Origin: Spinellus fusiger | Taxonomy: Eukaryota > Mucoromycota > Mucoromycetes > Mucorales > Phycomycetaceae | Direction of reading: 5' to 3' | DNA: 64,000 nucleotides | Assembly (NCBI GenBank): GCA_025094145.1 | Contig: JALLLS010000068.1 | Location: forward strand, 62,001 to 126,000 | Shown: positions 1 to 13,066 of the stretch, piece after piece | How the letters are laid out: every line of letters starts with the position of its first letter | Numbering within the stretch: position 1 is the stretch's first letter | Made by a program: the position numbers and the translations under genes | Notes under the pieces: generated by a model | What the model saw: only the letters and a program-made list of their open reading frames with translations | Told to the model about the DNA's origin: nothing | Databases searched by the model: none

Positions 1-166
1 CAGGATTGGTCCAGTCAGCAACACGACCCAACTTGTCTCCTTTGCTGTAAGGTGCATAAGGAATATCACGGAACTGGTTAGGAATCACATGAGTGGCAGG
101 TCCCCAACCCCCTTCATTATCAAAGATCTTGGGTAAATAAAAGTGAGGCTGTGTAGAATCTGTCAT
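1..166 (-). CDS. eIF3 subunit D (eIF3d), N-terminal part, truncated by window edge
   Basis: This is the first 55 codons of translation initiation factor eIF3 subunit d, the eIF3 subunit that contacts mRNA near the cap on the 40S pre-initiation complex. The start codon is at 166-164 on the minus strand. The translated N-terminus contains GGWGP, then [15 protein letters not shown] and KLGRVADWT, which match the conserved opening of eIF3d (human form: GWGP, EQFRDMPYQPFSKGD, LGKVADWT). The rest of the gene lies beyond position 1. It is head-to-head with the Snapin-like gene, with about 200 bp between the two start codons, so the two genes probably share a promoter region. Confidence 0.9.
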   Translation of the reverse strand, partial: MTDSTQPHFYLPKIFDNEGGWGPATHVIPNQFRDIPYAPYSKGDKLGRVADWTNP

Positions 167-368
167 GCTGCACGTAGATTAACACCAAGAAAGATAGTGT
201 TGGTGAAGTATAAATTACCCTTTATTTTTTCCTCTTTTTTTTTCAGCTTCACTGCTCTTATCATAATAAAGCGAGGGATGGATGATGTCATATCTATTTG
301 ATTCCCCGACAAGTGATGTTGGTGCTGGCTGTTTTATTCCTCTTCTTCTCCTCCTCCTCATCCTCTTT

Positions 369-834
369 ATGGCTCTTCAACAGACACCTCCTCACCCTAC
401 AGAAACAGGCATTGACAGCCAGGAGAGGGTATCCCATGGAGTCGGTTCCTTCTTGGGTTCTGTTTTGTGTGATATTGACAAGTCAGTCATTGCAGTTCAT
501 CAAAGTCAGGATGAACTTGGCAAGGAGATTGAACGTATTGTAACAGGTAAAGAGAAAGAGAGACTAGGCATGCACATTCTGTCTCAGCAGCAGCATCTTA
601 AATATTGCCTATGCTCTATCCTTGCTATTGCTCTCTTCTTGTTGTTGTTTCTATAAAGAATTGGAGGAGTTCAACACAATGCCCGAACCACCACGACTAC
701 AGCCTACACTGGATAAGCTGGTGGATGCTCGTAAACGTTTAACCATAGCTCAAAAGTCAATGCAGCAAACACAGACCCGACTTCAGCGTTTACAAGTAGC
801 ACTTGATGCAAAGAAGGGGAGTCTGAAGACATAA
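369..834 (+). CDS. Snapin / BLOC-1 subunit-like coiled-coil protein
   Basis: The gene model is exons 369-546 and 659-834 (intron 547-658, GT-AG, phase 1), giving 117 aa. The spliced protein has AVHQSQDELGKEIERI followed by LDKLVDARKRLTIAQ and a Lys/Gln-rich helix. This matches the Snapin pattern of a SQ-x-EL heptad helix, then a second helix with a 'DARKR'-like core. Snapin is a small BLOC-1/BORC subunit acting in endosome and lysosome trafficking. The start is uncertain. An in-frame ATG at 282 would add 29 residues, but that stretch is a pyrimidine tract translating to a Leu run. It looks more like 5' UTR, or an intron ending in the AG at about 381-382, so I chose 369. The family assignment is by pattern only. 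Confidence 0.72.
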
Positions 835-1637
835 TCTTTCTGTGCTGTTATAGTGAGTGTGGTTTGGACAGCACCAGGCAATGGAAGGTGGTGGAGAGAA
901 GAGAAGAGGATCCCCTTATAGTGTGACCATTTATACTTTTAGTATGGATGGGAAGAGTTTGATTTTATCCATGATCGATAAGTAATAGCATTTTATAGTT
1001 GACTATTGGAGGAGGGGTAAGCAAGTCTTTCTGTTAGGGTGGTTTAGTGTATATGTTGGTATGGGCAATACCAAGCATTATTCATAGTAATGCTATAAAC
1101 ATTAGTAACACTATCATAATAATACTATCATAATAATAACAAAGATAGTCATGATAAAAACTGCTTTAGTAATGCTATCAGAATAGTAATAATGAGTCAT
1201 TATGTTATAACCATCAAGTAAAAATAAATATTGTTTATATGCATTCATTCAAGCAGAGAAAGAGATCATCAATGATCAGTGGTAATAGAATACAACGGAT
1301 AAAGGCCAACAGTTCAATCTTATTCACTCTTATTACAGTGCTATTGCCATTGTTATAGTATCATTGTATTTGCTTGGAATTGAGGTTACTTTTTCTTTCT
1401 TTTTTTTTCTAGTTCATGAAGAATGGAGGAGGAAATAAAATAAAATGCATAGCTATATTCACATAATAAAAGGTTACAAAAGGAAAAGGAAAATGAAGTC
1501 TATCCATTCACTTCTACATACAGACATACTGTGGATGCGAGAATGCAGTGCAGTGGAGAGATGAACTTGTCAATGTGGATTTCATAGGGACATGATGAAG
1601 AATAAAATGTAATAAAACGCACTGTTGTTTTTACTGT
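835..1637. other. Convergent intergenic region, AT-rich
   Basis: This stretch lies between the stop codons of two convergent genes (Snapin-like on plus, GATA factor on minus). It holds AT-rich DNA with loose repeats of 'atagtaatgctatcataataat' type at about 1,080-1,200. I see no open frame, and it probably holds the two 3' UTRs. Confidence 0.6.
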
Positions 1638-4015
1638 TCATTCATGGTGATTAAGTGGTGTGAAAGAAGAGGTGGTTTGTTGAGGTGGACTCTGTTTGAA
1701 TGAGTCATTATTAGTTGTAGGTTGTGTATAAGTGGATGGATCTCTCTGTCGGCTCATGGCATGGTAATTAGCAGCAGAAGCAACAAGAGGTAGGAACTCG
1801 GGTGGTAAGCTGTTCAATTGATTTCCAATAGACTCCAGAATAGAATAGACTTGAGATGAGGATCCTTGTACTGGAGTTCCTTGAGATGAGGATCCTTGTG
1901 CTGGATGTCTTTGCATTGGTATTCCCTGTGCTGTCTGGTATGAATAGGATGAAGCAACAGCATTTGGAAACCCATTTGGAGATGGAAGCATAGAAGAGAG
2001 ATGAGGTGGTGATGAAAATGGCTGTTGAAAGGCCGGTTGTTGTTGCTGTTGTTGATGATGCATTATTTGTAATTGTAATTGCTGCTGCTGCTGATGCTGT
2101 TGTGCCTGTTGTTGCTGTACCTGTTGCTGTACCTGATGTTGTTGTACCTGATGTTGCTGCTGCTGTACAAAGAGAGGCGTCGGTGGATTTGAATAGGTAT
2201 CAAAATGGGATGGTGGGTATGCTGGTATTTGTATGTAGCCTTCAGATGAAGAAGCAGTTGTCTCCTGAATAGAAGGTGCAGAGCGAGTAGGTGTACTGGA
2301 TGTGTAGGCAGGAGTTGTAGTATGTGGAGCTCTGCGTTGACGTTTCTTGAGGGACTGAGTAAATGTAGGACGACTTGATCCAGAAGGACTTGTAGTTCGG
2401 ATATTCACTGGTAAAGAAGAAGACAAAAGACTGTTTCTACTACTGATATTGCCACTGTTATTACTATTGCCACTACTACTTCCAGTAGCCACTGTAGGTA
2501 TTTCTCTACTTGAGTAGTTGATAGTAACAGCACTTGTAGCATTGGGAGAAGGATAATGTTGTGGGTGCTGTTGAGAAGAATGATATGGCTGATGTTGGTA
2601 CTGTGGATGAGGATTGCCTTGATGACTATTATTACTATCGCCCATAATGTTGTGATTGCTGCTGTTATGGTTGCTGCTGTTGTGATAAGAGAGTGTGGCA
2701 GATAAACTAGCCACAGGTGCAATGCTATCCTGTGAGCGTAATTTACCACCATCCTGCTCAGAACAAGCCATACCCAAACTAGTTCTTGCTTTTGGTCTAT
2801 GTTGGCCCATCGCATTTCCCAATGTACTCATACTAGCACGATTACGCTTCTTGATGATATCTGTCTTGAGACTCAGTGGACGCACAACACCATGCAATTT
2901 CAAGAAAAGACCGCATGCATTACAGAGTGGCATTCCCTGAGCATCTCTACGCCAGAGCGGGGTTGTGGTTGTTTTGCAGTTATTACATATTGTTTTTGCT
3001 GATGACTGCGCTTTCTGCTTTACATAGGTAAGTGGCACTTGAGGTGTTTCTTGTTCATTCTGTCTCTGTGTCTGTTCTTCATTGCTCTTAAAGGAAGATA
3101 CTGAAGAATGGGGCGAGGACGGTGGTTGGTAGGGATGTGTGTTGGGTGAGGAGGATGCACTCTCACCATAGTACATTGTCAGTAGTTCTTCAAAACTTAA
3201 ACCACCGGCATTGACACGCATAGGCTGTGAAATGGTCTCGCATGAGGGTGTAACCGGTGCTGAGACAGGACTCGTCATTTCTCCAAAGTAGAATCCAGGT
3301 GACGATGTATTGGCAGGGGGTGTATAAGTGTGCTGGAGAAGATAAGAGCCATACCCTGAAGGTACATTTCGGAAGTAGGGTGCTGACGGTGAAAGGGTAT
3401 CCTCCATCGCATCATCCTCTCCCTCGTCCTCCTCACTGTAGCTGGGAATAGCAATGCTGTGGATTGTCTTTGGCTCAACCTTTGTGACAAACTTGATCAA
3501 CAAGATTAGCCCTACCACGACAGAAATAACAAGCCAAAATGACTTACGGGCTGTAGACCAGTCTTAGCCAATGCACGACTGCTTCCAGAGACCATGACAT
3601 TGGTATCATTGGATTCGATGGGATCTTTTAGAAAGTCCAACATATAAGGCGGTGCTGAAGAAGAGAGAAGACTGGTGGTATCCCCTGGCATAGGCGGTGA
3701 TGAAGTGGAATGTGTAGGAATGCTATTCACCATACATGTGTCTGTGGGTGGATTCTTTTCATCAATTGTCTCGACACTACTTTTGTCGTCCTTGCTTTTG
3801 GTCAATGTCATTGCCATCATACGCCAAGTAAGATTTTCTAAACGAGAGCCATTGGGAAGACTGTCCTTGGCCTTTGTGTACATGCGCCATACTTGACTTG
3901 AAAGCGGATCTTTATTGCTTGTTTGCTGTGTTTGGGGGAAGAGTGCATTTCCTAGCACTCGGTCAGCAATTGTAGCATGTTTTTGCATTGTTGATTCTGA
4001 TTCTGCACACGGCAT
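1638..4015 (-). CDS. AreA/Nit2-type GATA zinc-finger transcription factor
   Basis: This is a nitrogen-regulator-type GATA factor of about 773 aa. Exon 1 is 4015-3548 (156 codons) and carries the fungal AreA N-terminal motif ([20 protein letters not shown] followed by LTWRMM, about residues 42-68). The intron starts with GTAAGT at 3547, and exon 2 runs to 1638. Two in-frame AG acceptors are possible (exon 2 from 3491 or 3479). I favour 3491, the first after a CTAAT branch site. The single GATA finger is CX2CX17CX2C (cysteines at about residues 325, 328, 346 and 349), followed by the basic tail [19 protein letters not shown], almost identical to AreA. The remainder is low-complexity: Ser/Asn/His-rich, with a long Gln-rich tract at about 2,035-2,170. 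Family knowledge says such factors bind HGATAR sites and control nitrogen catabolite genes in the nucleus. The C-terminus lacks a recognisable AreA NmrA-binding end. Confidence 0.9.
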
Positions 4016-4029
4016 AATGACAAAATTAT

Positions 4030-4265
4030 ATCTAGAAATATACAGCTATATAGAAATATATACAGCTATATAGAAATATATACACACACAAATGTATCTA
4101 TATCTATAGATGAATAGATAGATATCTGTCTATTGAAGGACTGTATGTTTTATGCACCAGTAAGTGGAGTATCTGCAGATATTGAATATGAAAAAGAGAG
4201 AAAAGAGAGAAAGAGAGAAAGAGAGAAAAGAGAGAAAAGAGAGAAAAGAGAGAAAAGAAAAAAAA
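4030..4265. repeat. Simple repeats upstream of the GATA-factor gene
   Basis: Near-identical 'tatatagaaatatatacagc' units at about 4,030-4,085 are followed by a purine tract of AGAGAAA units at about 4,190-4,265. The tract lies in the putative promoter or 5' UTR of the minus-strand GATA gene. The ORF it creates on the plus strand is repeat-encoded and not a gene. Confidence 0.75.
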
Positions 4266-4847
4266 GGCTCTTTAATTTAGTTCGGGATAATGAAAAGCGC
4301 CGTCTTTTACTCTTTTTCCCTTGTATTTATTCATTTATTCTTTTGTTACAGCTTGTTTGCTTATTTTGAACTGTTTTCTATAGCACTAACCTACGTATTT
4401 TCCTCATCTTCTTCATAGCAGAAAGACATTCACTTGTTGTGATTCTAATCCACATTTTCTTAGTTCAAACGATCACTGATGGATTCAATGGCCGCCTATT
4501 CCGTGCTGGTGTTTCCACAACTCTGAGCTCTTGTGACTGGTCCGCTCACTTATCTCGTTCCAAGATAAGCAATGATGAACGGAAACAAGCTAGCAGTTCA
4601 GACTGTACATGGATTTATTAGTTATTATGTATTTATTTATATTTATTAGTTATTAGTTATTATTTCTTATTTCTTATTTCTTCTCTAGAAGCACAGACAG
4701 GTAGACAAACAAATAGACAAACAGAGAGAAAAGTAAAAGTATCGAATGAGCAACCTAATTATTCAACTGCTCACATGTTTGGCTACTTGACTACCTGACT
4801 AGACCATAACATGCCTACTCCACACCTACACTTTTCCTCCTCTTGTT

Positions 4848-5105
4848 ATTAGTAGTAGTATTAAGTATAGTATTAAGTATTAAGTATTAGTATTAAGTAT
4901 TAAGTATTAAGTATTAGTATTAAGTATTAAGTATTATTAGTATTAAGTATTAAGTATTAAGTATTTAGTATTTAGTATTTAGTATTTAGTATTTAGTATT
5001 AGTATTATTATTATTATCAGTATTATCAGTATTAGTACCAGCACCAGTATCATTATTATCATTATCATTATCTTCATCTTCATCTTCATTATCTTCATCA
5101 TCTTC
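4848..5105. repeat. Compound AGTATTA / ATTATC microsatellite
   Basis: About 190 bp of interleaved 'attaagt' and 'tttagt' units pass into 'attatcagt' and then 'cttcat' units. The same compound repeat occurs at 27,204-27,512. No gene lies here. Confidence 0.85.
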
Positions 5106-5734
5106 CTAAAATATAAACAGTTCAAATTCATAAATTGTCTGCAGAATAACTCACTGTTAATCTTACTCTACTTACAAATAAGTCTACATGTAAAATACTC
5201 TACATCACCCGGTCATCCCCGACAAGCGAACAAAAGAAAAATATAATTGACTCGGACCTTTTTGTTTATTTTGGTCTATTTGTTTATATTACCATGGCAT
5301 GACTATAAGTTTAAAATGAATAAGCCACCAATAATAGACGTTCTTTTATCTTCTCTTTATCTCTTTTCTCCTTATATGAGTGATGTCTTGTAGAGATATT
5401 TATCATGTGAAATAGAGTCACTCACCTTGTATTGACTATATTCGGTTATGGTGTATCATACCTGATCCCGATTTGTATTCAAGATCACATGGATAAAGAA
5501 TTAAAGTCAAGAGTAAGTCAATTAGGATTTAAGGACAGCAAATCAACAGAAATATAAATGAATAAAACAACTGGTATGTAGTGATTCCATAGGATAATAA
5601 GAATGATAATAGTGGGGGTGTCAATATCAATGGTAACATAGATAATAATAATGGCAATGCTAGTAATAAATAATGGTAACAATGAGAACACTTGTGGTGG
5701 TAGTGAGGTGTTGGTAGTGGTGCTGATGCTGCTG

Positions 5735-5815
5735 CTGATGCTTATACTAATACTAATACTAATACTAATACTAATACTAATACTAATACTGATACTGATA
5801 CTGATACTGATGGTA
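5735..5815. repeat. (ACTAAT)n/(ACTGAT)n microsatellite
   Basis: A hexamer array of 'actaat' drifts into 'actgat' and creates spurious Ile/Ser- and Leu/Ile-repeat ORFs on both strands. No domain is visible, so I do not call a gene. Flanking sequence from 5,105 to 6,030 is AT-rich without recognisable coding signal. Confidence 0.8.
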
Positions 5816-6029
5816 ATGATAGTGATAATAATAGGTCGTGGAATGATATACCCCAAACTAGCCTATCCCAACACATCCGAGTCAAGTCCGCACGTTCTAC
5901 GAATGGATTCAATAGTATTGCAAGTTTCTACTTAACTTATCTGATGAAATCAGGCTGTTGAACGAACTATTGAAGAAGAATAAAATATTTACCAGGAATA
6001 TATTAAGCCATTAGTGTTTTAATCGCTGA

Positions 6030-7780
6030 AAACAATGGTTGACCCCTAAGCCAGTATCTATCTATTTCAACTCCACCAAAGAGCTCATGTAGACTGACAC
6101 ATCAAAAAGTTACTATCTTCTGCGTATTAGCACAAGCCGATAAAGAAGACAAAGAAGCTTTATTGAACCCAGTCTGTTACAAAAGACAAGCTCATAGTAA
6201 TCCTGGGAATCATTATACAGCCTATGAGATGAAATGCTTATCAATAGTCCATGTTATCAAGTATGACCGATGCTATCTTTCAGGCAGACATTAAAGTACA
6301 TACGGTACATGATGACATCAAAAGAAAGAAACCTTCTTCACCAGGGTAACAGAGTGGTAAGTGGTGTTGGTGAAATATTATTTCGATATTTATTATAGAC
6401 AATAAAGTGAGAATGACAATATCAATGCGCTATCAAGGACCCACCACAAGAACCTGACGTACAACAGACGAAAAGAAGACTCAAGAGAGCATTATCACAG
6501 ATAATTTACTTGACAATCTATTCTGTGCAATCCGAGTCAACACAATCGCAAACATTTCATAGGATGACCCATACCAACTATCGAACTTTAACACAATGTT
6601 TATAATTACTCATCTCTATCATGAAAGTTCCCAGCAAAGAAAAAAAAACTATTCTTAGGGAATCACATTGAAATACTAATTCCATAACAACATTATGTAT
6701 ACTATGTTCACCTCCAAGTATCTCACAGGAAGGATAGTAAGGATAGTCAAGAAAGATCAAGTCCTGATCATCTTATAGTAACACTACAACCACACCCTGA
6801 CAGAATACCGAGTAGTGCAAAAATTTAACAAAACTCAATAGCCCTTGTTCTGGCCCTACTATTTTAAAGGCGTAGGACGCTATGTAAGATATTGTCTAAT
6901 GTGTCAGCATTTTCAGAAGAACCCTCCTGTGCCTTGAACTGTTCAAGGCACCAACCACTAGAACTGTAAGCAAATGAATGAAGTATTTCTTCTCGGTGTT
7001 CGTCGAGACTGGAAGTGATACGTGCTTATTGATGATGATCGACATGTTGACCGAATGGCTTGAAGCCTATCCATGTGTATCTCATCAAGCTGAAGCAACT
7101 ATAGGAGTCTACGCATGGATCTGCCGATTCGGACTATCAACTTTATTCTTCAGATGGCGAAAAGTATTTCTTGGCCAGATTGACAGATGCTTCACTAAAT
7201 CGTTACAAGGTTAAGCATATCGTACGCCCTGTCTATCATGCTCAGAAACAAGAAAAAGTCAGAAGAACTAGCTAGACAGACATTGAGGTGGTTACTATGG
7301 AGTCTCTGCTAGGCTTAAATGGGGAGATGAAAAGAACTGTAGGACCGCCTGAAAAAGATCATCAGGTTGTAGCACACTACCTTACTTACTGTCGTTATAT
7401 GACAAGAGGGCCAAAAGATACAAATAAAAGCTACCTACGATGCATTCACAAAGGCAAAAAGAAAAGAAAAAAAGAAAGGGGAGGAGACCGAGCAATAGTG
7501 AGAAACTAAGGTATAACTACTCGTGAGCACAGACTTGAGCCTTATGTAGATAGAACTCTACCATGACATTGAAATGCTCGGCCAAAATGCTTACATGCCA
7601 TCCAATAATCAATTAAGAATCTCATACCCTACTCATGTGGATGACATGATCTTACACCACAGTCGAAATTGACAGATCTACGTATTCACTACGATAGAGA
7701 ACAGTGGGACTGTCTATAGGCTAGTCCTAATGTCGCCTACTGCAAGTTGAGGTGACTGATCTATCCCTGTAGACACGGCC
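6030..7780 (+). mobile_element. Decayed Ty3/gypsy retrotransposon (RNase H and integrase relic)
   Basis: Broken frames on the plus strand read through pol domains in the right order. The RNase H part lies at about 6,125-6,290, with AQADKEDKEA, PVCYKRQAH, HYTAYEMKCLSIV and YLSGRH (family: '..PVAYFSRKL..NYTTTEKECLAIV..YL.GR'). Next come the integrase zinc-binding part at about 6,835-6,930 (FWPYYFKGVGRYVRYCLMCQ), the integrase core start at about 6,978-7,210 (MMIDMLTEWLEAYPC), and a post-integrase 'RLEPYV'-like end near 7,535. Many stops and frame changes make it non-functional. No LTRs or tRNA primer site were found by eye, so the limits are approximate. Confidence 0.75.
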
Positions 7781-9172
7781 TTAAGTCTTGGGAAATATTA
7801 TAAAATCGTAATTCTTTATTATCAAAAGTACTTTTATTTGGATTTATAATTTAGAGAATCTGGATAGATCTATAGGTTACTCTATGAAGACTTATACTAC
7901 TGTGACATTGAAGAGTCTACAATTGTTCTGTTTCATCACTATTGTCTGGACCTGCATTGTTGCTCTGATTCGTTCTTCTCTCTCTCTCTCTTTCTCTTTC
8001 TCTTTCATCTCCAAAAATACCAGATGATCTCTACACTATGGAGGATATTGCAAGGTAGATGAGAGAGAATAGAAAGCCTAATTTTTCATCATTGTAAATA
8101 TAGTTATAGATATAATGTCCCAGCAGTAAATAGGTAATATTAAGCACTGAATTTATTAAGAAAACAGTACTTCACTGAAAAGCAAAAGGAGACATTTTAT
8201 CACAAAGGCAACGGTATGTTACTTTAGAAGAAACTGCAGGAACGATGAATTCCAAAAAAAAAACAAAAAAAAAGAATTGTCTTTTATTTATAGTCTTTTC
8301 TTTGGCGGAGTATTAATTAACCAATGAACAATGAAGGTGACTCGAGGCTCATCATCTCAGGAAATTTCTGATGTGTAGAGTTGAAATGTATTTCTCCTAT
8401 TGCCCGAAAATAGAAATCTTAACTAAGAACAAAGGTGTTTCAAAGACTACTCACATTGTTATAATTAGGTAGCCATGACGAGTAGATGCTCTAAAGTTCA
8501 ATAAATCATAGTTTGTTTACTAATACTAATACAAGAAATAGTTTCTGCACGTAGTAGTAGCTAATGAAACATATGTAATTTATGTTGATCACTTAAATTC
8601 ATGCAAGAAAATAGATTCTCTAAGTATACACAATAGCTGATTCTGCACCCTTGATTGATTTGTCTTTGTCTTACTGAAGAGACCCATAGCAGTGATTCAG
8701 TTATTTGTACCAATTATCATGCATAACATTCAAGGTGGTTTCTGCATTTTCCTTTACATAAACACCATTCATCTGAATATATATTGATTGTAAATATATA
8801 AAAGAAGTAGAGTCATGATCTTTCCTAATGCAACTATGGAGGCTGAATTTATTGTTGAAAACATCACCACTAACAGACAAGATAACCCTTCTCTCCTGCG
8901 TCAAAGGTGGGTAGTCACTTCCTCAAATAACTCACTTATTTGCTCTCGAGACTGACACATTGACACTGTAGTCCACTCAGTATTATAGAAGATCCCAACA
9001 AAGGTGTGATGATATAAATCAAAGATGGCCAGGAAAAAAAAAGGTAGATCCACCTTATTCATCCCCTCTCTTGTTAGCGCACAGCTGCCTCTTCTCCCAC
9101 TGTGTTTGCTGAGAATAGGTTCTTTTGAGTAAAATCTTAAAAACATTCATTTCGATGCCCCATATCGATTGA

Positions 9173-9355
9173 AACACAGCTCCGTACCTGTCTCTTTCTC
9201 CCTTTGGTTTCGTGCAAGAGACTGTCTTATACAAAGACAACTTCCGTGGATCTGATTATGTCCCTACAGTCCGATCTCCCAACCCCGACATGGCTGTCAA
9301 GAGCATCCAGCTGAGTAACTCAGATTCAGCCGTTCCTGATGATAATAATCTTTAG
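9173..9355 (+). pseudogene. Coding-like relic of unknown origin
   Basis: An open stretch of 61 codons ending in TAG has a balanced amino-acid composition (LSPFGFVQETVLYKDNFRGS, later SPNPDMAVKSIQLSNSDSAV), unlike the surrounding AT-rich DNA. There is no start codon, and the upstream continuation is broken by stops. I do not recognise the family. It could be the end of a decayed transposon ORF or an old terminal exon. Confidence 0.25.
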
Positions 9356-12300
9356 TTTTCTTCCCTAGCATCTCATATTATGGAGTGAGACCATAGTACA
9401 GATTTTTCTTATGGTGTTGATCTTACCACCTATTCTTTAGATGTACTTTATGGTCCCTGGTATCTCTAGAGTAATTAAATGACTAACTTCATGGCTAAAT
9501 ACACACCAACTTTTTTTATTTTTATTTTTTCACTTTCTTCTGAGCATAACCACTGAACTCCTTCAAAGAGAAATAGGCTCTTCTTTATATTAATATATAA
9601 GTAGACTTGATTCTGACAGATAGCGTGTAGTCTCTGCAAGGTCTTGAATATTACTCACGATATCCTTAGTGGTAGATTTTAGGTGAATGGTATCGATGTA
9701 AATTAAAAAGATCTTTCTAATGTCTTTTGTTTTATACAGTACATAATGTAAGGATAATTGATCAATATCAGTAGACTCGGTATCTCCTTGTACTAGTTTT
9801 TATTTATTTGTTTTTATTTGTTTATTTTTATTTAAAAAATAAAATAAAATAAAGCCTTCTAATGTTGGCACCTTCAAAGGCTTGATAATCACCCACATCT
9901 TGATCCAGATGCATGACTGAAGAATGAAGCCAACTCTAGTGATGCTAATTCATTAGTATGAAGAGTTATCATTCTAATCTCATTATATTAAGTGTACTGA
10001 TAAAGCTTGTATCAAACACTACTCTTTTGTCAGTAGAGCCTGACTTTTTCTCATGGAGAAAGATAGGACTTGGGCATGTGCTTAGTCTGGCTTTGTTTCT
10101 CAATACCTTAACTCAATATGTCTTTTTACAGACTCTTCCCTAGAGCCATGGACTGTACCTGCTAATGTGTGTTGTTTAACAAAAAATAGTTGTGTATTCT
10201 TTCTCATTGGTAAGACAATAATGGCATAGGCAGCAAGGAATAAACATTCACTGGGATATTCTCTCAATGCTGATCTGTGGGGAGAATGACATTAAGAATC
10301 AATGTGTGTGTGTGTGTGTGTCTAATATAATACGTATTAATTCTTGTTGTTTTGTTTTATCTATCAGTTCTAGGATACATAGAGTCATATACTATTTTCA
10401 GAAAATGGTGTATCTCTTGAATTTGCTGTCTCGCTGTGGGATAAAACATCTTTTAGGTAATCCTTGGAACACTAACATTCTTCTTTGTACTACAGATGCA
10501 TTGTGTTGTGTATCTGTACTCATGAGAGTTTTGTTTCTTAATTCCGTAGTCAGTTCATATGTGGACCATGTCTTGTACTTTTTCCTAAATAGTGTGCTAT
10601 GTAAAAATAGCCTTACAGTATTCAATCGCGACTTCCACAAGTAGACCCCACTCTATCTTGAAATTGATAGCCACCACACCAACCCAACGATCAAAACTAT
10701 TGCCAATCTTTAGTCTAAGCTTGGCTCGTCCATAAGCGGTGTAATTAATGGAGTCCTACAAGAAACAGAACTTTGATGGCGAGTCTGTCTTTATACATAG
10801 ACCAAAGTGGTTGGCAGTTTCTTTTTTTTTGGTTATTAGGTTTACTATTTCTCTCTGATCGGCCACTGTATGTACTCTTCTCTCTATCCGATTGAAGCTT
10901 TTAACAGACTAACCTAATGTGTTGAATGTTCCTTCTTATTATGGCGGCACTTTCTACCCTTGAAGCAGGGGCTTAATTGGAGAAAAAAATTTTTTTGGAG
11001 TAACTTGGTCAACGATATATTTTAATTTTATATTTAGGAAAAATGGTATATTTCTCAAAGTTTCGAATAATGCATTCACTCTCACTTATATGTTTTACTT
11101 TTTAGAATCATTATATTGAGTTTTTTTTTATATAGCAAAATAAAGGGACTAAATAACTATATTTATAATATTTCAGAGAGAAGAAAAATCATTATATCTT
11201 ATGAAAGTATTGTGCATATTACAGTATTCTCTTCATAAAGACAAGTATGAGATATCTCATTGATGGTAATATTGTTTTCCATTAGCTCCTTCAGAAGATT
11301 GTATCGGATCGGATTCATAGATTTATACTTTCTTCTGCTAGTTAAAAGGTCTATTTTAATGTGATTAGGGTGATAAATAACAAAGCTAATATAGAAATGG
11401 TAGATGAATAGGAAACAAAGGCAGTAGTATACATTGTTTTTATAACTAAAAACAGCCCAGAATCTCAAAATAGCTAATTCCCATTCTCCCATACCTTACA
11501 GCTTTTGGAAAACTCGGGGCAGTTTGACTCTACTTCACGAACCAACTAAAGTGCTTCTGAATATCTTCTTCATTGTCTTTTGCTTCTGACCAAATTGTGT
11601 TTTTTTTAGTGATATTTAAACTAAAAAAAATAGCAAGCCGCTGTAGGAGAAGAGTTGGAATACCATGATGTTATTTTTGCCATTTACAAATAGTAAATGA
11701 TAATAAAAACACCAGGTTGGGATAAATATTCACTGTGAGGGTCATCTTAAAGGTATTTTATTCTTTATTCTGTGAACTAACTTTAATCACATGTACGCTC
11801 AGACAAGAAGAAGAGAATAGCTTGATTCAGAAAGACAAGTAAAACGACTCTTTGCTATGCCATCTTTGCTAAAGTTATATATTTATAAATTCGTAAAAGA
11901 GGTATATTCTACCTTGTACTCACAATAAACTGTTCTTTAAAAATAAAAGGTGTGCTACAAGCAAAGGATTTGTCTATTAGCCACTAGTGTTTATTTCCTA
12001 AAGTACAAAGCAAACCATCAAACCACCATCTGTTTTTTTCTATCAAGAGAAAAATCACAGGTTGAAAGAAAAGAAAGATTGTTCAATGTCTTATTATTTC
12101 TTATTCCTGTTTATTATCTGTTGGTTTATTTTCTATAGATCTTTTTTTAGAGCAAAGTATAGTATGTAACAGTATATAATTGAACATTCTTCAGAACTTA
12201 TGTCTTTAGTTCATACCTGACTACCAGGAAAACGACCTACAGACATTGTTGGATTACAATTCATGGATACAGGGGATTCTTGCCTAATAATGTGCAGTAT

Positions 12301-13066
12301 AAAATAAGCAAAAGGCAAATAATTACTGAGTAACTACAGTGGTATATAATATTAAGCTTCACCATCACAAGTGGTCTCAACAGCAATAGAAATGAAACAC
12401 GGAAAAGAACAAAGTCTCTCCACAAACCATTTATTCACTTGTACATAACAAACATGAGACTCAAAAGTATAGGTTTTGTTTTATTTTGCCCTGTTTTGGC
12501 TTTCTATTTATTTTGACTTGTTTTGTGCCAACTTGTTTTAGTTTATTTATTTTTATTTCCTCTTTTCATTCTTGAGATTATTTATACTTTGTTCCAAGAG
12601 TACCTTATCATAATTCGGAAAAGAGAAGGATATTCATTTTAGTTTTGAGGGCATTTTTCTTCTTTCGGTATTCTCTTCTAACCACACTCTATTTACAAAG
12701 AATGTACATATTTTACTATAATGCACTCAGCAGATAGTGTGATATAAGGAAAAATAGAATAAGGTTTGACGGAATTCGAGTGAGAGTGCAAAGCAACACA
12801 TTTACATATCAGTACGCTTTATGCATCAGTTGAAACTCACCTACATTTCTACGAACAAGATCCCTTGATCTACTCCTTCAGCATCCCACAAATATAAATA
12901 AGCTAAGCTAACACAGGTCAGCCTATTAATACAGCAGGACGCTCACATTTGCATTTACACTCTTCTTTTTGTTTTGTTTTCTTCCTATTTCTTATTTATT
13001 TAAAGCCATAAAAAAAAACACACACACACGTTGTTTATCTTTCCAACTACCTGAAGTCTGTTTCCA

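Noticed and set aside
2006..2272. Plus-strand Val/Ala-rich ORF opposite the GATA factor
   Set aside because: Shadow of the Gln-rich CAG-type repeat on the coding strand.
5518..5935. Long Ile/Ser and Leu/Ile repeat ORFs on both strands
   Set aside because: They are translations of an ACTAAT/ACTGAT microsatellite, with no domain and no coding composition outside the repeat.
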